From the NCBI RefSeq assembly GCF_030271535.1, contig NZ_JASCXJ010000018.1:62001-126000 (forward strand): a stretch of DNA of 64,000 nt, read 5' to 3'. The position numbers and the translations under genes are program-made. The first letter of the stretch is position 1. Every line of letters starts with the position of its first letter. The notes beneath the pieces were generated by a model. It did not search any database. It worked only from the letters and a program-made list of their open reading frames with translations, and was not told where the DNA came from. This document shows positions 34,432-42,615 of this stretch, one piece after another. The stretch comes from Nocardiopsis sp. ATB16-24. GTDB taxonomy: Bacteria > Actinomycetota > Actinomycetes > Streptosporangiales > Streptosporangiaceae.

Positions 34432-35340
34432 TCAGCCCTGGTCGATTCCCACGAAGTGGCCCTCCTCGACCTCCAGGAGCGGCGCCGAGGCATCGTCCGT
34501 CGCCACGGGCAACACGACGTCCTCGGGCGGGTCGGCCTCCAGTTCGGCGTCGACCTCCGCCCATGTCCTGTGCAGCTGCGGCACGCAGGAGAGCAGGTGG
34601 CGACTGTAGGGGTGCAGCGGGTTGTCGAACACCTTGGACGTGGGACCCATCTCCGCGATGGCGCCCTTGCGCAGGATCACCGACCTGTCGCTGACGTAGT
34701 TGCCCAACGACAGGTCGTGGGTCACGAACAGGATGCCGAGCCCGCGTTCCTTGAGATCGGCGAGCAGGTTGAGCACGTCGATACGGGTGGAGGCGTCCAG
34801 CATGCTGATGATCTCGTCGGCCACCAACAGCCTGATGTCCAGCAGCAGCGCGCGGGCGATCAGCAACCGCTGGAGCTGGCCGCCGCTGAGCTGGTGCGGA
34901 TACTTGCCGAGGACGTTGTCGGGATCCAGACGCACCGTGGCCAGCGCGTCCAGGACCTTCTCCCGCCACACCGGGGTCGAGGTCTCCGGGAAGTAGGAGG
35001 TACGGATCATCTCGAAGACCCGGTCGGCCTTGAAGATCGGGTTGAAGCAGCTGAACGGGTCCTGGAAGACCCCCTGCACCCGGCGGTAGTACTCCTTGCG
35101 CGCGGAGTGGCCCCGGATCGTGGTGATGTCGGTGCCCTCGAAGGTGATGCTCCCGGCCGAGGGCCTGGTCAGGCCCAGCACCATCTTGCCGATGGTGCTC
35201 TTGCCGCTGCCGCTCTCACCGATCAGCGAGACGACCTCGCCCGGCTCCACCGTCAGGTTGACGTCGCGGACGGCGCGCAGGCGCCCGCCGCCGAACGCGC
35301 CCACCCTGTACACCTTGTGCACGTGTTTGAGTTCCAGCAC
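34432..35340 (-). CDS. ABC transporter ATPase, OppF/DppF type
   Basis: 302-residue nucleotide-binding subunit of an Opp/Dpp importer. Walker A GESGSGKST, signature LSGGQLQR, Walker B LLVADEII and switch His in VTHDLSLG are present. It pairs with the second ATPase encoded upstream. The GTG start at 35340 has GAGG 6 nt upstream and lies 8 bp after the stop of its partner gene. The Ile-Ile after the catalytic Glu replaces the usual Pro-Thr/Val-Thr of the Walker B extension, a mild peculiarity. Last gene of the operon. Confidence 0.94.
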   Translation of the reverse strand: MLELKHVHKVYRVGAFGGGRLRAVRDVNLTVEPGEVVSLIGESGSGKSTIGKMVLGLTRPSAGSITFEGTDITTIRGHSARKEYYRRVQGVFQDPFSCFNPIFKADRVFEMIRTSYFPETSTPVWREKVLDALATVRLDPDNVLGKYPHQLSGGQLQRLLIARALLLDIRLLVADEIISMLDASTRIDVLNLLADLKERGLGILFVTHDLSLGNYVSDRSVILRKGAIAEMGPTSKVFDNPLHPYSRHLLSCVPQLHRTWAEVDAELEADPPEDVVLPVATDDASAPLLEVEEGHFVGIDQG

Positions 35341-35348
35341 GGTCTACC

Positions 35349-36299
35349 TCACCCCGTCTTCCAGCAGGCGGCCCAGTGGCCGGGTTCGATCTCCACCAGC
35401 GGCGGCCGCTCGGAGCACTTGTCGAACGCCAACGGGCAGCGGTCCTTGAACCGGCAGCCGGTGGGCGGGTCGAGCAGTCCCGGCGGGGTACCGGGGATGC
35501 CCTCCAGTCGGCCCTGCACCGTGGTGGAGCCGACCTCGGGCAGCGCGCCGATGAGCATCTGGGTGTAGGGATGCCTGGGCTCGTTGATGACGGTCTTGGC
35601 CGACGCCTTCTCCACGATGTGGCCCGCGTACATCACCATGATCGTGTCCGCCATCTGGTACACGAGCGAGATGTCGTGGGTCACGAAGATCATGCTCTTG
35701 ACGTACTCGCGATCGCGGAACTCCACCAGCGACTCGGCGACCGCCCGCTGCGTGGACACGTCCAGGGCCGAGGTGACCTCGTCGGCGATGAGCAGCGAGG
35801 GGTTGAGCAGGGTGGAGATCACCATGACCACGCGCTGCTTCATCCCGCCCGACAGCTCGATCGGGAAGCGGTCGAGCACGTCGGGGTCCAGGCCGACCAG
35901 CTCCAGCCGCCGCTTGAGCTCGTCGGCGATGTCGGCGGGGCGGACACCGCGTGCGCGCAACAGCTCGTTGACCATCCGCCCGATCTTGCGGGTGGGGTTG
36001 AGCGCGCTCATCGCGTACTGCGGGATCAGCGAGATCTCGTGGTACCTGAACGGGACCATCGCCTCGTCGTCGCCGACGGGCACGTCCTTGCCGTCCAGTT
36101 CGACGGTGCCACCGACGTGGCGCATCCGCGAGTCCAGGCGGATCAGGCTCTTGCCCAGGGTGGTCTTGCCACAGCCGGACTCGCCGGCCAGGCCCATGAT
36201 CTCCCCGTCCGCGAGGTCGAACGTGACGCCGTCCAGGGCGTGGACGTCCCCGCGCAGGGTCTGGTAGTAGACCTTCAGGTCATTGACGCGAAGAGTCAT
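35349..36299 (-). CDS. ABC transporter ATPase, OppD/DppD type
   Basis: 316 residues. Walker A GESGCGKTT, signature LSGGMKQR, Walker B LLIADEVTSALD, switch His VTHDISLV. The C-terminal oligopeptide-transporter domain carries the Cys cluster GCRFKDRCPLAFDKC and ends in HWAACW, typical for OppD/DppD. ATG at 36299 overlaps the permease stop as ATGA, so it is translationally coupled. The energiser for the two permeases upstream. Confidence 0.95.
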   Translation of the reverse strand: MTLRVNDLKVYYQTLRGDVHALDGVTFDLADGEIMGLAGESGCGKTTLGKSLIRLDSRMRHVGGTVELDGKDVPVGDDEAMVPFRYHEISLIPQYAMSALNPTRKIGRMVNELLRARGVRPADIADELKRRLELVGLDPDVLDRFPIELSGGMKQRVVMVISTLLNPSLLIADEVTSALDVSTQRAVAESLVEFRDREYVKSMIFVTHDISLVYQMADTIMVMYAGHIVEKASAKTVINEPRHPYTQMLIGALPEVGSTTVQGRLEGIPGTPPGLLDPPTGCRFKDRCPLAFDKCSERPPLVEIEPGHWAACWKTG

Positions 36300-37210
36300 C
36301 ACAGCTCCCGCAGCTTGGGGTTGAAGACCTCGTCCAACCCGACGTTGAGGATGTACAGCGAACCCACGATCACCGTGATGCCAAGCCCCGGCGGAATGAA
36401 CCACCACCACATGCCGAGTTGCAGGGCGCTCCACTTCACGGCGCTCTCCAGCATCAGGCCGAGGGACACGCCGTTCGACGGACCGAGGCCGATGAAGTCC
36501 AGACCCGCGGCGGTCAGGACCGCGCCGCCGAAGAGCAGGATGAAGGACATCACCAGGTAGGAGCTCATGTTGGGCGCGATCTCGGTGGTGATGATCTTCC
36601 AGGTGCGCCGCCCGCTGAGCCGGGCCAGGTCCACGTAGTCGCGGGTGGCCAGCGACAGGGCCTGGGAGCGGACCGCACGCGCCGCCCACGGCCAGGTCGT
36701 CAGGCCGATGAACACGCCCTGGACGAACAGTCCGCGCACGTCCAGGTAGGCGATCGCGACGATGAGCACGACCAGCGCGGGCAGCACCAGGACCACGTTG
36801 GTGAGCATGTTGAGGATCTCGTCGATGATCCCGCCCTTGTAACCGGCGACGAAACCGACCGCGGTGCCGATGAGGAAGGCGACGCCTCCGCCGAAGACAC
36901 CGATGAGGAAGGTGGCGCGCACCCCGTACACGAACTGGGCCCAGATGTCCTGGCCGAAGGTGTTCGTGCCGAGCCAGTACTCGCCGTTGGGCGGCCGGCT
37001 CTTGGGTCCGACGTAGTCGTTGGGGCTGTCACTGACGAAGAACGGGCCGATGACGCCGATGAGCAGGAAGACCAGGACGATGCCCAGGCCGATGAGCAGC
37101 TTGGGGTTGCGCCGGGCGAAGTGCAGGGTCTCGGAGCCCTTGCGCTCGCCGGCCGGTTCGGGGGCGCCCGCGGCGTCCGCGGTGCCCGGAGCTCCGGCGA
37201 CGTTCGTCAT
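36299..37210 (-). CDS. ABC permease, OppC/DppC type
   Basis: 303 residues with an N-terminal cytoplasmic tail of about 35 residues (Ala/Gly/Pro-rich) and six membrane segments. The cytoplasmic coupling loop is DYVDLARLSGRRTWKIITTEIAPN, given in parts as DYVDLARLSG and WKIITTEIAPN, the EAA-type motif. Preceded by the conserved GTNTFGQDIWAQFVYGVR segment of OppC proteins. ATG at 37210 has GGAGG 6 nt upstream and overlaps the stop of the OppB-type gene (ATGA); its own stop overlaps the next ATPase in the same way. Confidence 0.94.
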   Translation of the reverse strand: MTNVAGAPGTADAAGAPEPAGERKGSETLHFARRNPKLLIGLGIVLVFLLIGVIGPFFVSDSPNDYVGPKSRPPNGEYWLGTNTFGQDIWAQFVYGVRATFLIGVFGGGVAFLIGTAVGFVAGYKGGIIDEILNMLTNVVLVLPALVVLIVAIAYLDVRGLFVQGVFIGLTTWPWAARAVRSQALSLATRDYVDLARLSGRRTWKIITTEIAPNMSSYLVMSFILLFGGAVLTAAGLDFIGLGPSNGVSLGLMLESAVKWSALQLGMWWWFIPPGLGITVIVGSLYILNVGLDEVFNPKLREL

Positions 37211-38202
37211 GAGGAGCCTCCCGTCATCTGGACCCGGGTACGCGGGTCGATCAGCACGTAGACGATGTCGATGATGAAGTTGGCGATCAGTACGCCGACG
37301 ACCACGAACAGGAAGATGCCCTGGAGCAGGAAGAAGTCGCGGCTGTTCAGGGAGTTCAGGATGAGGGTGCCAAGACCCGGGTAGTTGAACACGATCTCGG
37401 TGAGCAGGGCCCCGGCGATGATCGTTCCCAGCTGGACCGCCAGTCCGGTGATCTGCGGCAGCATCGCGTTGCGGAACGCGTAGCGCCGGACCAGCCTGCG
37501 CGGGGCGCCGAGGGCCTGGAGGTAGTTGGCGTAGTCCGCCTCCAGCTCGTAGATGATCATGTTGCGCATGCCGATCGCCCAGCCGCCGAGCGCCACGATG
37601 AACAGGGACAGGAAGGGCAGGAACCAGTGGGTGAGCAGGCTGGAGATGAACATCCAGCTGAAGTCCGGGCGTAGGGAGTAGCTGTAGCCGCCGGCGACAG
37701 GGAAGACCCCGGCGACGATGCCCAGGCTCCAGGCCAGCAGCAGGGCCAGCCACATGTACGGCGTTGCGGTGAGGATGTACCCGACCGGCAGGACCGTGTT
37801 GTCCAGCACCTTGCTGCGAGCGGCGAAGGCGCCGAAGCGGTTACCGATGATCCAGCTGAGCAGGATCGCGGGGATCAGCAGGCCCAGGGTGTAGGGCACC
37901 GCGCGCAGGATGATGTCGAGGACGGGTTGCGGGTAGAGCATCGTGCTGATGCCCAGATCGCCCTTGAACAGGCCCGACCAGAAACTCAGGTACTGCTGGT
38001 GCAGCGGCTGGTCGAGGCCGAAGACCTCGTTGTAGTAGTTGGTCATGCGCTCCAGGGCTTCGGGGTCGCCCACCGAGGCACGGGAGAGCATGCTCCGGAC
38101 GGGGTCGCCCGGCATGAAACGCGGGATCATCCAGTTGATGGTGACCGCGACGATGAACGTAAGCAGGTAGACGAAGAGCTTACGACCGATGTAGCGCCAC
38201 AC
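37207..38202 (-). CDS. ABC permease, OppB/DppB type
   Basis: 331 residues. Six transmembrane segments with the long extracytoplasmic loop after helix 1 (FMPGDPVRSMLSR ... GLDQPLHQQYL) that marks OppB-type subunits, and the coupling helix around DYANYLQALGAPRRLVRRYA (split: DYANYLQALGA, RRLVRRYAFRNA). It forms the membrane heterodimer with the next gene product. GTG at 38202 follows GGAGG at 5 nt. It is separated from the binding-protein gene by 177 bp containing a strong hairpin, which would make the permease less expressed than the binding protein. Confidence 0.94.
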   Translation of the reverse strand: MWRYIGRKLFVYLLTFIVAVTINWMIPRFMPGDPVRSMLSRASVGDPEALERMTNYYNEVFGLDQPLHQQYLSFWSGLFKGDLGISTMLYPQPVLDIILRAVPYTLGLLIPAILLSWIIGNRFGAFAARSKVLDNTVLPVGYILTATPYMWLALLLAWSLGIVAGVFPVAGGYSYSLRPDFSWMFISSLLTHWFLPFLSLFIVALGGWAIGMRNMIIYELEADYANYLQALGAPRRLVRRYAFRNAMLPQITGLAVQLGTIIAGALLTEIVFNYPGLGTLILNSLNSRDFFLLQGIFLFVVVGVLIANFIIDIVYVLIDPRTRVQMTGGSS

Positions 38203-38242
38203 ACTTTCCTCCAGGTGATGGCGACGGACAGTCGAGGGCCCC

Positions 38243-38290
38243 GGCGGGGCGCGGCGTGGATCCAGTGGGGGGATCCGCGCCGCGCCCGCC
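38243..38290 (-). other. Strong hairpin between binding-protein and permease genes
   Basis: Positions 38243-38263 and 38271-38290 are complementary apart from one bulge and one mismatch (about 19 pairs, GGATCC at the loop side). It lies inside the operon between solute-binding protein and OppB-type gene, so partial termination or mRNA end protection is the likely role. Confidence 0.6.
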
Positions 38291-38379
38291 AGGGGCTCCC
38301 CGGCCGGGCTTTTCGCGCCGGGCCTCGGCCGGGGATGGGAGCGGTCAGCGGAAAGGGGAGAGGTGTGGCTCCCCCGCTC

Positions 38380-40086
38380 CTACTCGACCGGTTCGATCTC
38401 CGCGAGGGTGGTGATGGCGCCCAGTTCGAACCATCCGTTCCAGAGGGTGGCCGGGCTGTTGGGCGTGCCTTCGTGCTCGCTGGGCCAGTTGGTCCAGTAC
38501 TCGTTGGTGGACTGGGCCCAGAGGCCGTTGTACCAGAGCGGGATGGCCGGGAGATCGGTCAGCTGGATCTCCTGCAACTGCGAGGTGATCTCGGCCGCGC
38601 CCTCGACGTCGTCCACGGGCACCGCGGCGAGCTGCTCGGTGAGGGCCCACGCCTCCTCGTTCTCGTAGCGGTGGAAGTTCACCGTGCTCTGCTGCTCCTG
38701 GACCGGCAGCTGGAAGAGGTAGTCGTAGTAGGTCCACGGCGTGTTGCTCAGCTGCCGTTCGTTGTTGATGATCAGGTCGAACTCACCGGCGTTGCGGTTG
38801 TCCACCAACAGGTCGAAGTCGGGGAACTGGGCCTCGATGTTGATGCCGACGTCCTGGGCGTTGGTCGCGATCAGTCGGGCGGCCTCCATCCAGTCGGTCC
38901 AGCCGGAGGGGACCTCCAGGGTCAGGGAGATGGGCTCGCCGTCGGGCGTCTCGACGTAACCGTCGCCGTCCTCGTCCAGGTAGCCGGCCTCCTCCAGGAT
39001 GGCCACGGCCTCGCTGGCGCTGTAGGTGAAGCCCTTGTCCTCGACCAGTTCGTGGTCGATGTAGTCGTCCCACTCCGGCAGCAGACCAGTGGGGCTGGCG
39101 GGCTGCACGAGGTTGGCGTAGGGGCCCTCGACGATCTGCTCGAGGTCGATGGCGTGGGCGAGCGCCTGACGGAAGTCCGGGTCGTCGAGCGGCTCACGGG
39201 TCAGGTTCGGCACCAGCCACGCCGTGTTGGCGCTCTTCATGTACGGGGGGCCGTCGTAGAAGCTGGTGATGTTCTCGTTGCTGTTGAGGACCTGGTCGAT
39301 TCCGGGGAGGAAGTTGTTCGACAGGTCGACCTCGTTCTGGTTCAGCATGCCCATCGTCACCTCGTTGGAGGCGTTGACGATGTCGACGATGTAGCGCGCG
39401 TCCATGTCCAGGTCGAGGGCTTCGGTGGCCCACCAGTCGTCGTTGCGCTCCCAGACCATGCGGTCGTCGGTGTGGGACTCGTAGACGTAGGAGCCGGTAC
39501 CGACCGGGTTCTCGTTGGGCCCGTCGGTGACGTCGGTCTCCGACAGCTCGCTCCAGATGTGGTCCGGAACGATCGGGTTGGCGTAGGCCCAGTTCATCCA
39601 CTCCTGCGGACGGTTCTCCGAGAAGGTGACGGTGACGGTGCGTTCGTCGGTGGCCTCGACGCTCTCGACGTAGTTCCAGACGTTGCTGTAGGGAGACCCG
39701 TCGAGTTTGCCGAGCTCCAGGGTGGTGACGACGTCGTCGGCGACCAGGGGCTCGCCGTCGGTCCAGGTCACGCCCTCACGCAGGGTGATCTCGTGGACGT
39801 TCTCGGAGGGCCACTCGTCGCTCTCGGCGAGCCAGTGCACGTACTCGCCCGTCTCTCCGTCGAAGAGGAAGAGCGGCTCGTAGACCAGACCGATCGTGCC
39901 GACCGTGTACTGTCCCCGCATCATGGGGTTCCAGCTGGTCGGCGGACCCCACGCGGTACCTGTGGTGTACAGGGTTTCGTTACGGGGGTATTCTCCCCCG
40001 CCGCCGCTGTCCCCTCCGTCGCTCGAGCAGGCAGTGGCCGCGATGGCCAGCGCCGCGAGCGCCGCGGGAAGCCGCAGGACTCTCAT
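38380..40086 (-). CDS. Extracellular solute-binding lipoprotein, family 5
   Basis: 568 residues. Signal peptide with lipobox ending AATAC, so Cys20 is the lipid-attached residue; then a Gly/Ser/Asp-rich tether (SSDGGDSGGGG) and an SBP family 5 fold with the motif region LREGVTWTDGEPLVADDV. It captures the substrate outside the membrane for the OppBCDF-like transporter downstream. Family 5 proteins bind peptides, nickel or oligosaccharides. A perfect CebR/CelR box 62 bp upstream and the LacI regulator next door point to a plant cell-wall oligosaccharide, which is inference. ATG at 40086 has GGAGGAG 6 nt upstream. Confidence 0.94.
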   Translation of the reverse strand: MRVLRLPAALAALAIAATACSSDGGDSGGGGEYPRNETLYTTGTAWGPPTSWNPMMRGQYTVGTIGLVYEPLFLFDGETGEYVHWLAESDEWPSENVHEITLREGVTWTDGEPLVADDVVTTLELGKLDGSPYSNVWNYVESVEATDERTVTVTFSENRPQEWMNWAYANPIVPDHIWSELSETDVTDGPNENPVGTGSYVYESHTDDRMVWERNDDWWATEALDLDMDARYIVDIVNASNEVTMGMLNQNEVDLSNNFLPGIDQVLNSNENITSFYDGPPYMKSANTAWLVPNLTREPLDDPDFRQALAHAIDLEQIVEGPYANLVQPASPTGLLPEWDDYIDHELVEDKGFTYSASEAVAILEEAGYLDEDGDGYVETPDGEPISLTLEVPSGWTDWMEAARLIATNAQDVGINIEAQFPDFDLLVDNRNAGEFDLIINNERQLSNTPWTYYDYLFQLPVQEQQSTVNFHRYENEEAWALTEQLAAVPVDDVEGAAEITSQLQEIQLTDLPAIPLWYNGLWAQSTNEYWTNWPSEHEGTPNSPATLWNGWFELGAITTLAEIEPVE

Positions 40087-40147
40087 CTCGACTCCTCCTT
40101 CCACCCGGTCGGCCTGTGGGGGGAGTCCCCTCCGAGAGCCGGAGGGG

Positions 40148-40161
40148 TGGGAGCGCTCCCA
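40148..40161. promoter_or_regulatory. CebR/CelR-type operator box
   Basis: TGGGAGCGCTCCCA, a perfect 14-bp palindrome identical to the operator bound by CebR of Streptomyces and CelR of Thermobifida fusca, which control cello-oligosaccharide uptake and cellulase genes. It lies 62 bp upstream of the solute-binding-protein start. Confidence 0.85.
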
Positions 40162-40184
40162 GGGGTGAGCGCGCAGGACCGTTG

Positions 40185-40199
40185 CTGAACCGGGTAAGT
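40185..40199. promoter_or_regulatory. Putative LacI-family operator, copy 1
   Basis: CTGAACCGGGTAAGT, 99 bp upstream of the binding-protein start. It matches 13 of 15 positions with a sequence in front of the LacI gene (41451-41465), and its centre AACCGG is the kind of CpG-centred half-palindrome LacI proteins recognise. Confidence 0.55.
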
Positions 40200-40396
40200 G
40201 AGGTTAACAACAACATGCCCGCTGGAAGTCCGTCAATCCCCATGACTTCGCTGTTATTGGCTTGTAACAGCGCAGATGCGGGTATGCCAGTCAGTTTGCC
40301 CGCGCTGAGCTGGTGGTGGGGGCATGCCCCCGCGCCTCCGCCCAGGGTCGCCGGACCTCGCGCGAACGCGCACGGCGCCGTCGTGGAACGGAAGGA

Positions 40397-41416
40397 TCAC
40401 ACGGCCCGCGGACCCGTGCTGGCCCGCGGATACAACTCGCCCCGGGCCGTCTCCCGGTCCTCCACCCGTCCACCCGCGATCGCCTCGCCCAGCATCAGCG
40501 CCACCTGGCGCCCGTAGGACACCACGTCGCGGACGATCGCGGTCAGGGAGGGGCGGACCAGACGACACAGCACCGAGTCGTCCCAGGCGACGATGGACAG
40601 CTGGGAGGGCACGTCCACACCCATCTCGTGCGCCACGCCCAGCCCCGCCACGGCCATGAGGTCGTTGTCGTAGACCAGGGCGGTCGGCCGGTCGGTGGCG
40701 GCCAGCAGTCTGCGCGTGGTCCTCGTGCCGGCCTCGCCCGTGTAGTCGGCGTGCACCGAGCGGGCCCGGTCGAGTCCGGCCTGCGCCGCCGCCTCCCCGA
40801 AGGCCTCCACACGGGTGCGGGTGTGCACGAAGTGCTCCGGTCCCGCCACCTGGACGATGTTCCGGTGGCCGAGCGCGGCCAGGTAGTGCACGACCTCGCG
40901 CACGGAGGCGGCGTCATCGGTGTACAGGCACGGCAGGGAGCCCACGCCCTCGGGACCGCCCAGCATCACGGCGGGCAGCGAGAGCTCCTCCACCGCCTCG
41001 ACCCGTGGATCGTCCACCCGCAGGTCGACCAGGACCACACCGTCGACCCGGCGTTCGGCGGCCCAACGTCGGTAGACGGCGATCTCGGCCCCCGTGTCCT
41101 CGGTGACCTGCAACAACAGGTCCACCCCCGAGGCGGCCAGCTCCGTCTCGATGCCCGAGATCAGTTGCATGAAGAAGGGTTCCAGTCCGAGCGAGTGGGC
41201 GGGACGGTCGATCACCAGACCGATCGCACCGATCCGCCCGCCGGGGGAGAGCGCCCTCGCCGGGCCGCTGGGCGCCCATCCCAGTTCGCGGGCGATCTCC
41301 AGGATGCGCTCACGGGTCTCCTTGGAGACGCCCGGACGTCCGTTGAGGGCGTAGGACACGGCCCCCTTGGAGACCCCCGCGGCCTTGGCGATGTCCACGA
41401 TGGTCGGACGCCGCAT
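40397..41416 (-). CDS. LacI-family transcriptional repressor
   Basis: 339 residues: N-terminal LacI helix-turn-helix and hinge (PTIVDIAKAAGVSKGAVSYA, then LNGRPGVSKETRERI), followed by a periplasmic-binding-protein-like effector domain. The recognition helix GVSKGAVSY differs from the GVGRGTVSR form I associate with CebR/CelR, so it may not be the protein that reads the CebR-type box. It is upstream of and co-directional with the uptake operon (310-bp gap) and probably represses it, with a sugar as inducer. ATG at 41416 is chosen because the helix-turn-helix begins three residues later; ATG at 41428 is also possible. Probably autoregulated through the site at 41451-41465. Confidence 0.92.
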   Translation of the reverse strand: MRRPTIVDIAKAAGVSKGAVSYALNGRPGVSKETRERILEIARELGWAPSGPARALSPGGRIGAIGLVIDRPAHSLGLEPFFMQLISGIETELAASGVDLLLQVTEDTGAEIAVYRRWAAERRVDGVVLVDLRVDDPRVEAVEELSLPAVMLGGPEGVGSLPCLYTDDAASVREVVHYLAALGHRNIVQVAGPEHFVHTRTRVEAFGEAAAQAGLDRARSVHADYTGEAGTRTTRRLLAATDRPTALVYDNDLMAVAGLGVAHEMGVDVPSQLSIVAWDDSVLCRLVRPSLTAIVRDVVSYGRQVALMLGEAIAGGRVEDRETARGELYPRASTGPRAV

Positions 41417-41450
41417 CAAACCCCCCATCAGCCCCCCTGAGCACACAGAA

Positions 41451-41465
41451 CTGAACCGGTTAAGC
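41451..41465. promoter_or_regulatory. Putative LacI-family operator, copy 2
   Basis: CTGAACCGGTTAAGC, 34 bp upstream of the LacI gene start; AACCGGTT inside it is a perfect palindrome. It pairs with copy 1 at 40185-40199, consistent with autoregulation plus control of the uptake operon. Confidence 0.55.
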
Positions 41466-41500
41466 AAACGGTTGGGGATTCTACTTCATGAACCGGATGG

Positions 41501-42400
41501 TCATTCCGGGGTCGTCCCGGCGTCCTCCTGGCATCCCGGACACCAGTAGAGGGTGCGTCCGGCCAGCTCGCGGGCGGCGATCGACGAGGAGCAGACCCGA
41601 CAGGGCTCCCCCGTCCGGTAGCAGACGTAGAGGGTGTCCGGGCGAGGGACGGGGTACGCCTCCGGATCGGGGCGGTGCTCGGGACGCGTGGTGATGATGT
41701 AACCGTCGCGCACACCGTCACGGAGCAGACCCGCCAGGTCCTCCCACAATCGGGTCCACTGATCCCGGGTGAGGTCGCGTCCGGGGGTCATGGGGTCCAG
41801 GCCAGCGCGGAACAGCGACTCGGCTCGGTAGATGTTGCCGATCCCCGCCACGACGTCCTGGCGCATGAGCAGCGCGGCGATGCTCGTCCGGGACCGGCCG
41901 ATCACACGCCAGGCCTGTTCGGGGTCGGCGTCGTCCCGTAGGGGGTCGGGTCCCAGCCGGGAGCGGACGGCCTGTTTCTCCTCCTCGGTGATGACCTCAC
42001 AGGCCGAGGGTCCGCGCAGGTCGGCCCATCCGGAGGAGTTGACCAGACGCAGGCGTACGGCACCGACGGGTTCGGGGGGCACGACGAAGCCCTCCTCGTC
42101 GCGGACCAGTTCCGAACGCGCCCCTCCCTCGGCGCGGGGCGCGCCCAGGTGACTCTCGCCGTCGGCGTCCCCGAAGGTCCAGGCACCGTACAGGCCCAGA
42201 TGGACCCGCAACCACTCTCCCGAGTCGAACCCGAGAAAGAGATGCTTGCCGTGCGCCTCGCTCTCGACCAGCACCCGGCCGTCCACGCGTGCGGCGCCCT
42301 CGGCGAAACGCCCCTGCGGGCTGGTCGCGCGCACCGTGCCACCACCGAAGGTCTTGTCGAAGTGCGCCGCCAGTCGGTGCAGTGTGTGCCCCTCGGGCAA
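41501..42400 (-). CDS. nei: Endonuclease VIII-like DNA glycosylase/AP lyase (Fpg/Nei family)
   Basis: 299 residues. After Met removal the N-terminus is Pro-Glu (PEGHTLHRLA), with catalytic Pro1 and Glu2; Lys in HGKHLF is the conserved beta-strand Lys. The H2TH region (around LLMRQDVVAGIGNIYRAE) and a C-terminal four-Cys zinc finger (CYRTGEPCRVC ... WCPGC) complete the family. It excises oxidised pyrimidines or purines and nicks the abasic site. The GHTLHR start points to the Nei rather than MutM branch. The start is TTG at 42400, fixed by the need for Pro as residue 2, with AGGGG 7 nt upstream. Confidence 0.92.
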   Translation of the reverse strand: MPEGHTLHRLAAHFDKTFGGGTVRATSPQGRFAEGAARVDGRVLVESEAHGKHLFLGFDSGEWLRVHLGLYGAWTFGDADGESHLGAPRAEGGARSELVRDEEGFVVPPEPVGAVRLRLVNSSGWADLRGPSACEVITEEEKQAVRSRLGPDPLRDDADPEQAWRVIGRSRTSIAALLMRQDVVAGIGNIYRAESLFRAGLDPMTPGRDLTRDQWTRLWEDLAGLLRDGVRDGYIITTRPEHRPDPEAYPVPRPDTLYVCYRTGEPCRVCSSSIAARELAGRTLYWCPGCQEDAGTTPE

Positions 42401-42615
42401 CCCTTTCCCCTCTCACCTCGGCCCGGACCGACGAACGAACCACCGCGTTCCGGGCGTCCGGCTCCAGGGTAGTGCCCGGTCCTCGTCCAGGACGCCCGCG
42501 GTGACCGCCCTGGGAGAGCCCCGCTCAGGCCGGTGCCGCCCCGCCGCTCCGGGCGAGGAGAGGGCGTCTCCCCCGGGCCGCGCCCCTTGGTGGAGGCGGG
42601 GCACGGCGCCGGGTT

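Noticed and set aside
33955-35568. 537-codon rightward frame opposite the ABC ATPase genes
   Set aside because: Antisense to two ATPases with complete Walker and signature motifs; its gene-free 5' part shows no ribosome site.
40397-41416. Calling the LacI regulator CebR/CelR because of the adjacent box
   Set aside because: Its recognition helix (GVSKGAVSY) differs from what I expect for CebR/CelR, and a different motif is shared between its own promoter and the operon promoter.
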